Shown here piece by piece: positions 31,660-40,304 of a DNA stretch of 64,000 nucleotides (position 1 is the first letter of the stretch; each line of letters starts with the position of its first letter). Origin of the DNA: Nocardia anaemiae NBRC 100462 (GTDB lineage: Bacteria > Actinomycetota > Actinomycetes > Mycobacteriales > Mycobacteriaceae). The DNA lies in contig NZ_BDAZ01000041.1 in the NCBI RefSeq assembly GCF_001612725.1, positions 85,491 through 149,490 on the forward strand, in the 5' to 3' direction. The translations under genes were made by a program, and so were the position numbers. The notes below the pieces were generated by a model, which was given only the letters and a program-made list of their open reading frames with translations, was not told the DNA's origin and did not search any database.

Positions 31660-31703
31660 GGCCCCGACCCTACTACTGCGGCACAACAACTACTCTCGAT
31701 CTC

Positions 31704-33050
31704 GTGATTGCGCACGAACAGCTGGTCCGCGACTACGAGGCCGGAATCGGTGTACCAGCCTCCGGTACCGTCCCCGCCGACGATCCGGGCAGCTGTTTGG
31801 CTGCGGCACTGCCGGTTTGGGCGCTGGCCGCCGGATCGGTGGCCGCGGTGACGGCGGCGGCCAACCGAATCCGCGACGCACATCACCTCAATCCGGTGCT
31901 GCACCGGCTCGATCCGACCCGGATCACCGCCGCCTTCTCAAGTGAACGCCTGCTGCGCGTCGGCGGAGCGCCCCCAAAGGTATTCGCCGATCTGTCCGGA
32001 TTCTTTCCCACCTTCGACGGCTGGGTCCGCACCCACGCGAACTATCCGCATCATCGCGCGCGATTGCTCGCCTCGCTCGGACTGCCCGACGACGCCCCGG
32101 TCGATCTGGCGATCGCGCAGATGGCGATGAGCCGGGCCAGCGATATCGAAGAACATGCGGCCACGCACGGCGCCGTCGCGGTCCAGGTGCGTTCCGAACA
32201 GGAGTGGGCGCTGACCCCGCAGGGCCAGGCCGCCGCATCGGGTCCGCTGGTGGCGATCGATACCAGGATCGACCGGGGCGAGCTCGGTCTGCCGATCGGC
32301 GCATCGCCGTTGCAGCCGTTGCGCGGGGTCCGGGTACTCGATCTCACGCGCGTGATCGCCGGTCCCGTCGCGACCAGGACCCTGGCACTGCTCGGCGCCG
32401 AGGTGATGCGGATCGATCCGCCACACCTATCCGAGATCCCGTGGCAGTACCACGACACCTGCCAGGGCAAGCGCTCCACGCTGCTCGATCTGTACCGGCA
32501 ACTGCCGCTGTTCAACGAGCTGCTCGCCGCCGCCGATGTGCTGATCACCGGATATCGACCGGGCGCGCTGGAAAACGCCGGTCTCACCGCCGCCCGTCGT
32601 CCCGGCCTCGTGCACGGTCGGATTTCGGCGTGGGGCGAATCCGGCCCGTGGCGTCGGCGGCGCGGTTTCGACAGCATCGTGCAGGCGGCGGCGGGCATTT
32701 CGATCGTCGAGGGCGCACCCGCGGTGCCGGGAACGCTGCCCGCGCAGGCACTCGACCATGCCTCCGGCTACCTGCTCGCGGCCGGGGTGATCGACGCACT
32801 GGTCGCGCGCGCGCATGACGGCATCGGCCGCGATGTCCGGGTCGCATTGGCGCGCACCGCATCCTGGCTGCTCAACGCGCCCGGCCGGTCCCCGCGTCAT
32901 CCGCAGGCCGCGCCGCCGAGTCCGATGGCGGCGGTCACCCACGGCAATGTCACCACCGCGGCGCCGGTGCTCGCCGAATATCCGGATTACGCGTGGCCCG
33001 CACCGCGGTACGGCGCGGATCGGCCGGTGTGGCCGTTGCACACCCGATAG
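31704..33050 (+). CDS. CaiB/BaiF family (class III) CoA-transferase
   Basis: The 448-residue protein starts at GTG 31704. The C-terminal two thirds carry GVRVLDLTRVIAGP and RRGFDSIVQAAAG (the Asp after GF is the usual acyl-carrier nucleophile), with GxVHGRISAWGESGPW. The N-terminal 170 residues are not a standard CoA-transferase lobe: about half the family core is replaced by a helical region with VFADLSGFFP. Family members transfer CoA between carboxylic acids; substrate unknown. A leaderless start is likely because the neighbouring divergent gene starts 44 bp away. Confidence 0.8.
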   Translation: MIAHEQLVRDYEAGIGVPASGTVPADDPGSCLAAALPVWALAAGSVAAVTAAANRIRDAHHLNPVLHRLDPTRITAAFSSERLLRVGGAPPKVFADLSGFFPTFDGWVRTHANYPHHRARLLASLGLPDDAPVDLAIAQMAMSRASDIEEHAATHGAVAVQVRSEQEWALTPQGQAAASGPLVAIDTRIDRGELGLPIGASPLQPLRGVRVLDLTRVIAGPVATRTLALLGAEVMRIDPPHLSEIPWQYHDTCQGKRSTLLDLYRQLPLFNELLAAADVLITGYRPGALENAGLTAARRPGLVHGRISAWGESGPWRRRRGFDSIVQAAAGISIVEGAPAVPGTLPAQALDHASGYLLAAGVIDALVARAHDGIGRDVRVALARTASWLLNAPGRSPRHPQAAPPSPMAAVTHGNVTTAAPVLAEYPDYAWPAPRYGADRPVWPLHTR

Positions 33051-33068
33051 AACTCGGGCGCCGATCAA

Positions 33069-33641
33069 TCAGGAGTCAGCGGCCAGGGCGGCGATGGCCT
33101 TGGCCAGTCGCGCGCCGTCGGGCAGATTTCCGCCGTGGGTGATCGTCCACAGGATGCCGAGTCCCTGGGTCAGCACGAAGTACAGCTCGGCGATCGCCTG
33201 CGCGGTGTCGGCATCCAGATCCGGACGGGATTCCCGTAGCGCTCGAGCGATGTCCTCGTAGGCGCCGTTGAGGCTTTCGTCCATGTACGTCCGGGATTCC
33301 GGTGTCCGCGCGACGCGGACCAGATTCTCCAGACTGGCCAGCATGCCCTCCCGGTTGTCCTCGAAGACCTGCGGCATCGCATTCCACATCTGCGTAAAAG
33401 CATCCAGCGGCGGCTGACCGCTGCCCGCGCGGACCAGCGCTTCCATCCGATCGCCGATATCGGTGCCGAGCGCCTCGGCGAGCGCCTCGGCGATCAGCCG
33501 ATCCTTCGAACCGAAGTGGTAGCCGATCGCGGCCAGGCTGACCCCAGCGGCCGCCGCGATGTCGCGCGCGGTCGTCTTCGCCACGCCACGTTCGATGATG
33601 GCCTTACGCGCTCCCGCCAATAGGTCTTCTCGGTTTCCCAT
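33069..33641 (-). CDS. TetR-family regulator of the adjacent FAD monooxygenase
   Basis: The 190-residue protein has a TetR HTH (about 5-52: ARKAIIERGVAKTTARDIAAAAGV; SLAAIGYHFGSKD) and a helical ligand-binding domain. It diverges from the FAD monooxygenase across 102 bp holding two similar candidate operators (33662-33716), so it probably represses both genes until a substrate is present. Confidence 0.87.
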   Translation of the reverse strand: MGNREDLLAGARKAIIERGVAKTTARDIAAAAGVSLAAIGYHFGSKDRLIAEALAEALGTDIGDRMEALVRAGSGQPPLDAFTQMWNAMPQVFEDNREGMLASLENLVRVARTPESRTYMDESLNGAYEDIARALRESRPDLDADTAQAIAELYFVLTQGLGILWTITHGGNLPDGARLAKAIAALAADS

Positions 33642-33661
33642 GATCTCAGCTTACACACGGC

Positions 33662-33716
33662 TTAGACATTTGTACTAGACATCCGTGCCACTCCTGTGTT
33701 AGACATTCGTCTGACA
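33662..33716. promoter_or_regulatory. Two candidate TetR operators
   Basis: Site 33699-33716 is GTTAGAC-ATTC-GTCTGAC, two 7-base arms with one mismatch. A weaker related site (CTTAGACATTTGTAC) begins at 33661. Both lie between the divergent TetR and monooxygenase genes and share TAGACATT. Confidence 0.55.
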
Positions 33717-33743
33717 CATTCGTTCGAGAGATTGGCCCCCGTC

Positions 33744-34949
33744 ATGAGCACCAACTCCCTCCACATCCTGATCAGCGGCGGCGGCATCGCGGGCAATGCG
33801 CTCGCGCTGCAATTGCTGCGGGCAGGCATCCGAACCACCGTCGTCGAGCGCGCCCCCCAACCGCGTCCCGGCGGACAGGCCGTCGACCTGCGCGGCCCGA
33901 GCCGCGAGATCGCCGAACGAATGGGAATCATGCCGGGCATCCGCAAGTACCAGCTCGACGAGCGCGGCATGGCCTACGTCGACGAGAACGGCCGGGAGTT
34001 CGCCAGAATGCCCGCGGAGATGTTCGACGGCAAAGGACCGGTGGCCGAAATCGAAATCTCCCGAGGCGATTTGAATCAGGTCCTGCTCACCGAGCTGGCC
34101 AGCACGGCGGGAGAGCTCGATTATCGCTACGGCGAATGGATCACCGCGCTGTGCCAGGACGACACCGGTGTCGAGGTCGAATTCGCGTCAGGGCGCACCG
34201 AGCGTTTCGATCTGGTCGTCGGCGCGGACGGTGTGCACTCGGCGACCCGGCAGCTGGCCTTCGGACCGGAGGAGCAGTTCGTCACCTATCTCGGCGGCTA
34301 CATGTCGTTCTTCACCATCCCGACTCCGGCCGGAACAGAGCCGGGGTGGTTCAAGATGCATACGGTGCCCAGCGCCGCGGTCGCGATTCGGCCGGATGCC
34401 GATCCGGCCACCTCCAAGGCGATCATCACGCTGCGCACGGAGGCCGATCCGGCGCTGCGCCGCGACGTCGCCGCACAACAGCAGCTCATCCACGACATGC
34501 TGGCCGAGGCCGGATGGGAGACCCCGGCCGTACTCGACGCGATGGCCACGACCCCGGACTTCTATTTCGATATGCTGGCCCGCGTCGATATGCCGTCGCT
34601 GTCGACCGGCCGGGTCACGCTGCTCGGCGACTCCGCCTTCTGCGGCTCCCCGATGACCGGCATGGGCACCGCCATGGCCATCGTCGGCGCCTACGTCTTG
34701 GCCGGTGAAATCGCCTCCACCCCTGACGATCTCGCGACCGCACTGACCCGCTACGAGGAGCTCGTCACGCCGTTCCTGGACAAGGCCAAGGAGCTGCCCG
34801 GTGGCGGTATCAAGATGATGCTGCCCACCTCCCGTCTCGGCACGCGGATGGCGCGCACGAGCATGAAGCTCATGACCTCGCGGCTGATGCGTCCGGTCAT
34901 GCTGCGGATGATGTCGAATACCGACGACTACCTGCTGCCCACCTACTGA
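33744..34949 (+). CDS. FAD-dependent monooxygenase (PHBH/rebeccamycin-type)
   Basis: The 401-residue protein starts at ATG 33744. A Rossmann motif ISGGGIAGNALALQLL opens the FAD domain; VVGADGVHSATRQ and VTLLGDSAFCGSP are the DG and GD fingerprints of class A flavoprotein hydroxylases. A basic, Met-rich C-terminus follows. It probably hydroxylates or decorates an aromatic substrate, or inactivates an antibiotic, as in TetX-like enzymes. Inducible control by the divergent TetR is suggested. Confidence 0.87.
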   Translation: MSTNSLHILISGGGIAGNALALQLLRAGIRTTVVERAPQPRPGGQAVDLRGPSREIAERMGIMPGIRKYQLDERGMAYVDENGREFARMPAEMFDGKGPVAEIEISRGDLNQVLLTELASTAGELDYRYGEWITALCQDDTGVEVEFASGRTERFDLVVGADGVHSATRQLAFGPEEQFVTYLGGYMSFFTIPTPAGTEPGWFKMHTVPSAAVAIRPDADPATSKAIITLRTEADPALRRDVAAQQQLIHDMLAEAGWETPAVLDAMATTPDFYFDMLARVDMPSLSTGRVTLLGDSAFCGSPMTGMGTAMAIVGAYVLAGEIASTPDDLATALTRYEELVTPFLDKAKELPGGGIKMMLPTSRLGTRMARTSMKLMTSRLMRPVMLRMMSNTDDYLLPTY

Positions 34950-34979
34950 GCAGCCGGGTCCGCTCGCTACGCTCGACTG

Positions 34980-36026
34980 GTGCGGCAGAAGATCGTCATG
35001 GACGTCGATACCGGGATCGATGACTCACTCGCGCTGCTCTACCTGCTCGCCTCCCCGGAGGCCGAGATCGTGGGAATCGCCGCCACCGCGGGCAATGTGC
35101 CCGCACCGCAGGTGGCGGCGAACAATCTCGCCTGGCTGGATGTGTGCCGAGCACGCGATATCGAGGTCGCGCTGGGGGCCGAGGAACCGCTCGCGATCCC
35201 GCTGCGCACCACCGAGGACACCCATGGGCCGCAGGGTGTCGGTTATGCGGAACTTCCGCAATCCGCTCGGCCGCTCTCGGCTCGGTCGGCGGCCGAGATG
35301 TGGGTCGATCTGGTGCGTGGAGCTCCCGGCGAGATCGTCGGACTCTGTACAGGACCGCTGACGAATCTGGCACTCGCCCTACGCCTCGAACCACGGTTGC
35401 CGCTGCTGCTGCGGCGGCTGGTGATCATGGGCGGTGCCTTCAATCACCCCGGCAACACCACCCCGACCAATGAGTGGAATGTGCACGTGGATCCGGAGGC
35501 GGCCAAGGAGGTCTTCGACGCCTTCTCCGCCGCACCGGCCGATCGGCGGCCGATCGTGTGCGCGCTCGATATCACCGAGACGATCGAGATGCGACCCAAG
35601 CACGTGGCGCAACTCGCCGAACGCGCGGGCAGTCTGCCCGTGGAGCTGGTTTCGGAGACCGACCCCCCAGAGGCAAGGTCGGCGACGAGTAATCCGATCG
35701 TGCGGTACTTCACCGATGCGGTCCGGTTCTACTTCGATTTCCACAAGCTCTACGACCAGGGCTATCTCGCGCATATGCACGATCCGTTCGCGGCGGCGGT
35801 CGCGCTGGATCCGGCGCTCGCCATTACTCGCCCGGCCACCGTCGATGTCGAACTCGTCGGAACCATCACCCGTGCCACCACGGTGGCGGACTGGGTGGGC
35901 ATGTGGGGCCGAGAACCGAACGCCGACATCGTAGTCGGCACCGACCCGGAGGTGTTCTTCGAGCGATTGATCACCAGGGTCGGTGACTTCGCCCGGTCGG
36001 TCTATCGGCAGGAGGCTGCTCGATGA
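34980..36026 (+). CDS. Nucleoside hydrolase (inosine-uridine type)
   Basis: The 348-residue protein starts at GTG 34980. The Ca2+-binding signature DVDTGIDDSLAL is clear, and EWNVHVDPEAA and HDPFAAAVAL carry the remaining ligands. It cleaves the N-glycosidic bond of ribonucleosides. Its stop overlaps the ATG of the amidohydrolase gene (ATGA), so the two act in one pathway, perhaps purine/pyrimidine salvage or nucleoside breakdown. Confidence 0.9.
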   Translation: MRQKIVMDVDTGIDDSLALLYLLASPEAEIVGIAATAGNVPAPQVAANNLAWLDVCRARDIEVALGAEEPLAIPLRTTEDTHGPQGVGYAELPQSARPLSARSAAEMWVDLVRGAPGEIVGLCTGPLTNLALALRLEPRLPLLLRRLVIMGGAFNHPGNTTPTNEWNVHVDPEAAKEVFDAFSAAPADRRPIVCALDITETIEMRPKHVAQLAERAGSLPVELVSETDPPEARSATSNPIVRYFTDAVRFYFDFHKLYDQGYLAHMHDPFAAAVALDPALAITRPATVDVELVGTITRATTVADWVGMWGREPNADIVVGTDPEVFFERLITRVGDFARSVYRQEAAR

Positions 36027-36904
36027 TAGGCGACGACAACACCTATCTGACCAATTTCCGCAGTCGGCTCGAACTGCCCGGAATCATCGATGTCCATACG
36101 CATTTCATGCCGGAGCAGGTGATGGCCAAGGTGTGGGCGTACTTCGATTCGGCCGGTCCGCTGGTCGGCCGGGAGTGGCCGATCGCCTACCGCGACGATG
36201 AGCAGGTCCGGTTGAAGACTTTGCGCGACTTCGGTGTTCGCGCATTCACCTCGCTGGTGTATCCGCATAAGCCGGATATGGCGGCATGGCTCAACGAATG
36301 GAGCGCCGACTTCGCCGAACGCACCCCCGACTGCCTGCACACGGCGACGTTCTATCCCGAACATTACGCCGACAGTTATGTGGAGGCGGCCATCGAGCGC
36401 GGTGCCCGGGTGTTCAAGGTGCACGTGCAGGTCGGCGACTTCCATCCCGGTGATCCGCTGCTGAATCCGGTGTGGGGCATGATCGAGGACGCCGGGATAC
36501 CGGTGCTGATCCACTGCGGCTCCGGACCGGCACCCGGCGAGTACACCGGGCCGGAGCCGATTGCCGGTCTGCTGCAACGCTATCCGCGCCTGCGGCTGAT
36601 CATCGCGCATATGGGCACACCCGAATACTCCGAATTCCTGGATCTGGCCGAGGAATACCCGGGTGTGCACCTGGATACGACCATGGTGTGGACCGATTTC
36701 ACCGAAGCCAGCGCACCCTTTCCGACCGCCGAGCACGGCAGGTTGCGCGCTTTGAGCGAGCGAATTCTATTCGGTAGCGACTTTCCGAATATCCCTTACT
36801 CGTACGGACATTCGATCTTCGCGCTGGAACGCTTGGAGCTGGGTGATTCCTGGCTGCGGCAGGTCTGCTATCGAAATGCCGTGCGACTCTTCGATATCAC
36901 GTAA
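36023..36904 (+). CDS. Amidohydrolase family protein
   Basis: The 293-residue TIM-barrel protein has the metal motif DVHTHF, then VKVHVQV, IHCGS, IIAHMG and LFGSDFPN with the last Asp ligand. These fit amidohydrolase-2 (ACMSD/TIM-barrel) enzymes. Substrate unknown. It is the second cistron after the nucleoside hydrolase, so it may act on the released base or a related ring. Confidence 0.85.
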   Translation: MIGDDNTYLTNFRSRLELPGIIDVHTHFMPEQVMAKVWAYFDSAGPLVGREWPIAYRDDEQVRLKTLRDFGVRAFTSLVYPHKPDMAAWLNEWSADFAERTPDCLHTATFYPEHYADSYVEAAIERGARVFKVHVQVGDFHPGDPLLNPVWGMIEDAGIPVLIHCGSGPAPGEYTGPEPIAGLLQRYPRLRLIIAHMGTPEYSEFLDLAEEYPGVHLDTTMVWTDFTEASAPFPTAEHGRLRALSERILFGSDFPNIPYSYGHSIFALERLELGDSWLRQVCYRNAVRLFDIT

Positions 36905-36931
36905 ACGCACCGCAGCCGGGCTGCAACGACC

Positions 36932-37930
36932 TCAGCTGTCGAAGGCGTCGAGAAGCTGTTCGGCGGCAAGTGCGGCAGTCAACGTGCCCTCGCGCACCTG
37001 CTTTTCCACTTGTGCGCGAATGGCTTTGACGTTCGGGTTGTCCGCGAGGCGGCGCAGCAGTTGATCGTGCACCATGGTCCAGGTCCAGTCGACCTGTTGG
37101 CGGCGGCGCTTTTCGGCGAATTCACCCGCTTCGGTGAGCACCCGGCGGTGTTCGAGGACGGTATCCCAGAACTTGTCCATCCCATGGCCTTCGAGGCCGC
37201 TCATGGTGAGCACCGGTGGGCGCCAGAGCGCGTCGTGCGGATGGATGAGGCGCAGCGCCCCGGCCAATTCGCGGGCCGCGGCCTTGGCCTCGGTCTCGTG
37301 CTTGCCGTCGGCCTTGTTCACCGCGACCAGGTCGGCGAGTTCCAAGACGCCTTTCTTGATGCCCTGCAACTGATCTCCGGTGCGAGCCAGGGTCAGGAAG
37401 CAGAATACGTCGACCATATTCGCGACCGTTACCTCGGACTGGCCGACGCCGACGGTCTCCACCAGGATCACGTCGTAGCCCGCGGCCTCCAACAGCACGA
37501 TGGTCTCGCGGGTCGCCTTGGCGACACCACCGAGGGTGCCCGCGGTCGGCGAGGGACGGATAAAGGCGTTGCGCTCCAACGACAGTCGCGCCATGCGGGT
37601 CTTGTCGCCGAGGATGGAGCCGCCGGTGCGGGTGGAGGACGGGTCGACGGCCAGCACCGCGACCCGATGCCCCCTGCCGATCAGATCCATGCCGAGCGCA
37701 TCGATGAACGTCGACTTGCCCACGCCGGGAACGCCGGTGATGCCGACGCGATTCGAGGTGACCGTATCGGTGGGCGGAGTCAGCTTAAGCAGCAGCTGCT
37801 GCGCCAGCTCCCGATGGTCGGCCCTGGTCGACTCGACCAGCGTGATGGCCCGCGCCAAGGCGGCCCGCTCCTGGGACCGGACCGCCTGCGCGAGTGCGTC
37901 CACATCGATGACGCGCTTGGCACCCGTCAC
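36932..37930 (-). CDS. meaB: MeaB-type GTPase, methylmalonyl-CoA mutase chaperone
   Basis: The 332-residue protein has the P-loop GVPGVGKSTF, DPSSTRTGGSILGDKTRM, VETVGVGQSE and the guanine-specificity segment NKADGKHE, diagnostic of ArgK/MeaB GTPases. It protects and reloads adenosylcobalamin in methylmalonyl-CoA mutase. It is downstream of mutB with a 40-bp gap on the same strand. Confidence 0.94.
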   Translation of the reverse strand: MTGAKRVIDVDALAQAVRSQERAALARAITLVESTRADHRELAQQLLLKLTPPTDTVTSNRVGITGVPGVGKSTFIDALGMDLIGRGHRVAVLAVDPSSTRTGGSILGDKTRMARLSLERNAFIRPSPTAGTLGGVAKATRETIVLLEAAGYDVILVETVGVGQSEVTVANMVDVFCFLTLARTGDQLQGIKKGVLELADLVAVNKADGKHETEAKAAARELAGALRLIHPHDALWRPPVLTMSGLEGHGMDKFWDTVLEHRRVLTEAGEFAEKRRRQQVDWTWTMVHDQLLRRLADNPNVKAIRAQVEKQVREGTLTAALAAEQLLDAFDS

Positions 37931-37970
37931 CCGCCCACCACCGCTGCTCGAACCACACGCGATGCTCGAT

Positions 37971-40304
37971 TCATTCGCCGCTGCCGCCGCCGATCTCGTG
38001 ACCGAGCTCGCCCGCCAACTTCTTCAGCAGATCGATCGCCGCATCGGCGATCACGGTGCCGGGCGGGAAGATCGCCGCCGCACCCGCCGCGTACAGCTCC
38101 TCGAAGTCACCGGGCGGGATGACGCCGCCGACGATGACCATGATGTCGGGACGCCCGACATCGGCCAGTGCCTGCCGCAGCGCGGGCACCAGCGTGAGGT
38201 GGCCTGCCGCCAGCGAGGACACACCGACGACGTGCACGTCGTTATCGGCCGCCTGCTGCGCCACCTCTTCCGGGGTCTGGAACAGCGGGCCCACATCGAC
38301 GTCGAAGCCGAGGTCGGCGAAGGCCGTGGCGATCACCTTCTGACCTCGGTCGTGCCCGTCCTGGCCCATCTTGGCGACCAGGATGCGCGGGCGCCGACCC
38401 TCCGCCTCGGCGAATTCCTCGACGAGTTCGCTCGCCTTGCTGATGTTGGTCACCTTTCCGGCCTCATCGCGGTATACACCGGAGAGCGTACGGATCTCGG
38501 CCTGGTGGCGGCCGTACACCTTTTCCAGCGCGTCGGAGATCTCACCGACGGTGGCCTTGGCGCGGGCGGCGTTGATGGCCAGTGCCAGCAGGTTGTTCTC
38601 CATGCCGCCCTCGGCTGGGGCTGTCGGGTCGCTCCGCAAGCTCCGCTCCCAGGCCGCCGCACGGGTCAATTCGGCCAGCGCGCGTTCCACCTCGGCCGAA
38701 TCCCGTTCGGCGCGAAGCCGGTTCAGCTTCTCGATCTGCTCGGCGCGCACCCGGGAATTCTCGACCTTGAGGACCTCGATCTGCTGATCCTCTTCGACCT
38801 GGTACTTGTTCACGCCGATCACCGGCTGCTGACCGGTATCGATGCGGGCCTGGGTGCGGGCGGCCGCCTCCTCGATGCGCAGCTTCGGGATGCCCTCGCC
38901 GATCGCCTGCGCCATACCGCCGTGCGCCTCGACCTCGGCGATATGCGTGCGGGCGCGGTCGGCCAACTGATGGGTGAGCCATTCCACGTAATACGAACCG
39001 CCCCATGGGTCGATCGGCCGCGTGGTGTTGGACTCCTGCTGGATCAGCAGCTGGGTGTTGCGGGCGATGCGCGCGGAGAAGTCCGTCGGCAGGGCCAGCG
39101 CCTCGTCCAGGGCGTTGGTATGCAGCGACTGGGTGTGCCCCTGGGTCGCGGCCATCGCCTCGATGCAGGTGCGCGCCACATTGTTGTAGGCGTCCTGCGC
39201 GGTCAGCGACCAACCCGAGGTCTGCGAATGCGTCCGCAGCGATAGCGATTTCGCGCTCTTGGGCTCGAACTTCGCCACCAGCTCGCTCCAGAGCAGCCGT
39301 CCCGCACGGAGTTTGGCGACCTCCATGAAGAAGTTCATGCCGATGGCCCAGAAGAACGACAGGCGAGGCGCGAACTTGTCGACCTCCATACCCGCGGCGA
39401 TACCCGCGCGGATGTACTCGACACCGTCGGCAAGGGTGTAGGCCAACTCCAGATCGGCGGTGGCTCCGGCCTCCTGGATGTGGTAGCCCGAGATGGAAAT
39501 CGAGTTGAACTTCGGCATCTTCGCGCTGGTGTAGGCGAAGATGTCGGAGATGATCCGCATCGAGGGCTTGGGCGGGTAAATGTAGGTATTGCGGACCATG
39601 AACTCCTTCAGAATGTCGTTCTGAATGGTTCCGGCCAGCTGTTCCGGTGCGACGCCCTGCTCCTCGGCCGCGACCACGTACAGCGCCAGGATCGGCAGCA
39701 CCGCGCCGTTCATGGTCATCGACACCGAGACCTGATCCAGCGGGATATGATCGAAGAGCTGACGCATGTCGAGGATGGAATCGATGGCCACACCGGCCAT
39801 TCCGACATCACCCTGCACGCGCGGGTGATCGGAATCGTAGCCACGGTGCGTGGCCAGGTCGAAGGCGACCGAAAGACCCTTCTGTCCCGCCTGCAGATTG
39901 CGCCGGTAGAAGGCATTCGAATCCGCGGCGGTGGAGAAGCCCGCGTACTGGCGGATGGTCCACGGCTGGTTCACATACATCGTCGGGTACGGACCGCGCA
40001 GGAACGGCGCGATGCCCGGCAGGCTGTCCAGCGGATACCCATCGGCCGCGATCGCATCACGATCCGCCTTGGTGAAAACCGGTGGCACGTCGATACCCTC
40101 GGGCGTCGACCACACCAACTGTTCGGGGGTGTAGTTGTTCGCCTCGGCGGCGGCACGCACGTAGGCCTCGACCTGTGCGGAGTCGACGTCGGCGGGTTCG
40201 GCCGGACGTTCGGACAGCGGTACCTCGGCGAAACTGCCGATCCGGTGTTCGATGCCGCCGGGTCCGTCGATTTCGCCCGGCTTGTCGATATGACTCAGTG
40301 TCAT
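37971..40304 (-). CDS. mutB: Methylmalonyl-CoA mutase large subunit
   Basis: The 777-residue protein includes the catalytic TIM barrel (YPTMYVNQPWTIRQYAGFS) and a C-terminal B12 domain with the base-off signature DGHDRG. It interconverts (R)-methylmalonyl-CoA and succinyl-CoA in propionate metabolism. The start ATG overlaps the mutA stop by one base (TGATG). A longer upstream frame exists but lies within mutA. Confidence 0.95.
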   Translation of the reverse strand: MTLSHIDKPGEIDGPGGIEHRIGSFAEVPLSERPAEPADVDSAQVEAYVRAAAEANNYTPEQLVWSTPEGIDVPPVFTKADRDAIAADGYPLDSLPGIAPFLRGPYPTMYVNQPWTIRQYAGFSTAADSNAFYRRNLQAGQKGLSVAFDLATHRGYDSDHPRVQGDVGMAGVAIDSILDMRQLFDHIPLDQVSVSMTMNGAVLPILALYVVAAEEQGVAPEQLAGTIQNDILKEFMVRNTYIYPPKPSMRIISDIFAYTSAKMPKFNSISISGYHIQEAGATADLELAYTLADGVEYIRAGIAAGMEVDKFAPRLSFFWAIGMNFFMEVAKLRAGRLLWSELVAKFEPKSAKSLSLRTHSQTSGWSLTAQDAYNNVARTCIEAMAATQGHTQSLHTNALDEALALPTDFSARIARNTQLLIQQESNTTRPIDPWGGSYYVEWLTHQLADRARTHIAEVEAHGGMAQAIGEGIPKLRIEEAAARTQARIDTGQQPVIGVNKYQVEEDQQIEVLKVENSRVRAEQIEKLNRLRAERDSAEVERALAELTRAAAWERSLRSDPTAPAEGGMENNLLALAINAARAKATVGEISDALEKVYGRHQAEIRTLSGVYRDEAGKVTNISKASELVEEFAEAEGRRPRILVAKMGQDGHDRGQKVIATAFADLGFDVDVGPLFQTPEEVAQQAADNDVHVVGVSSLAAGHLTLVPALRQALADVGRPDIMVIVGGVIPPGDFEELYAAGAAAIFPPGTVIADAAIDLLKKLAGELGHEIGGGSGE

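Noticed and set aside
33050..33068. Short inverted repeat CCCGA/TCGGG between CoA-transferase and TetR
   Set aside because: Only a 5-bp stem; too weak to call a terminator.
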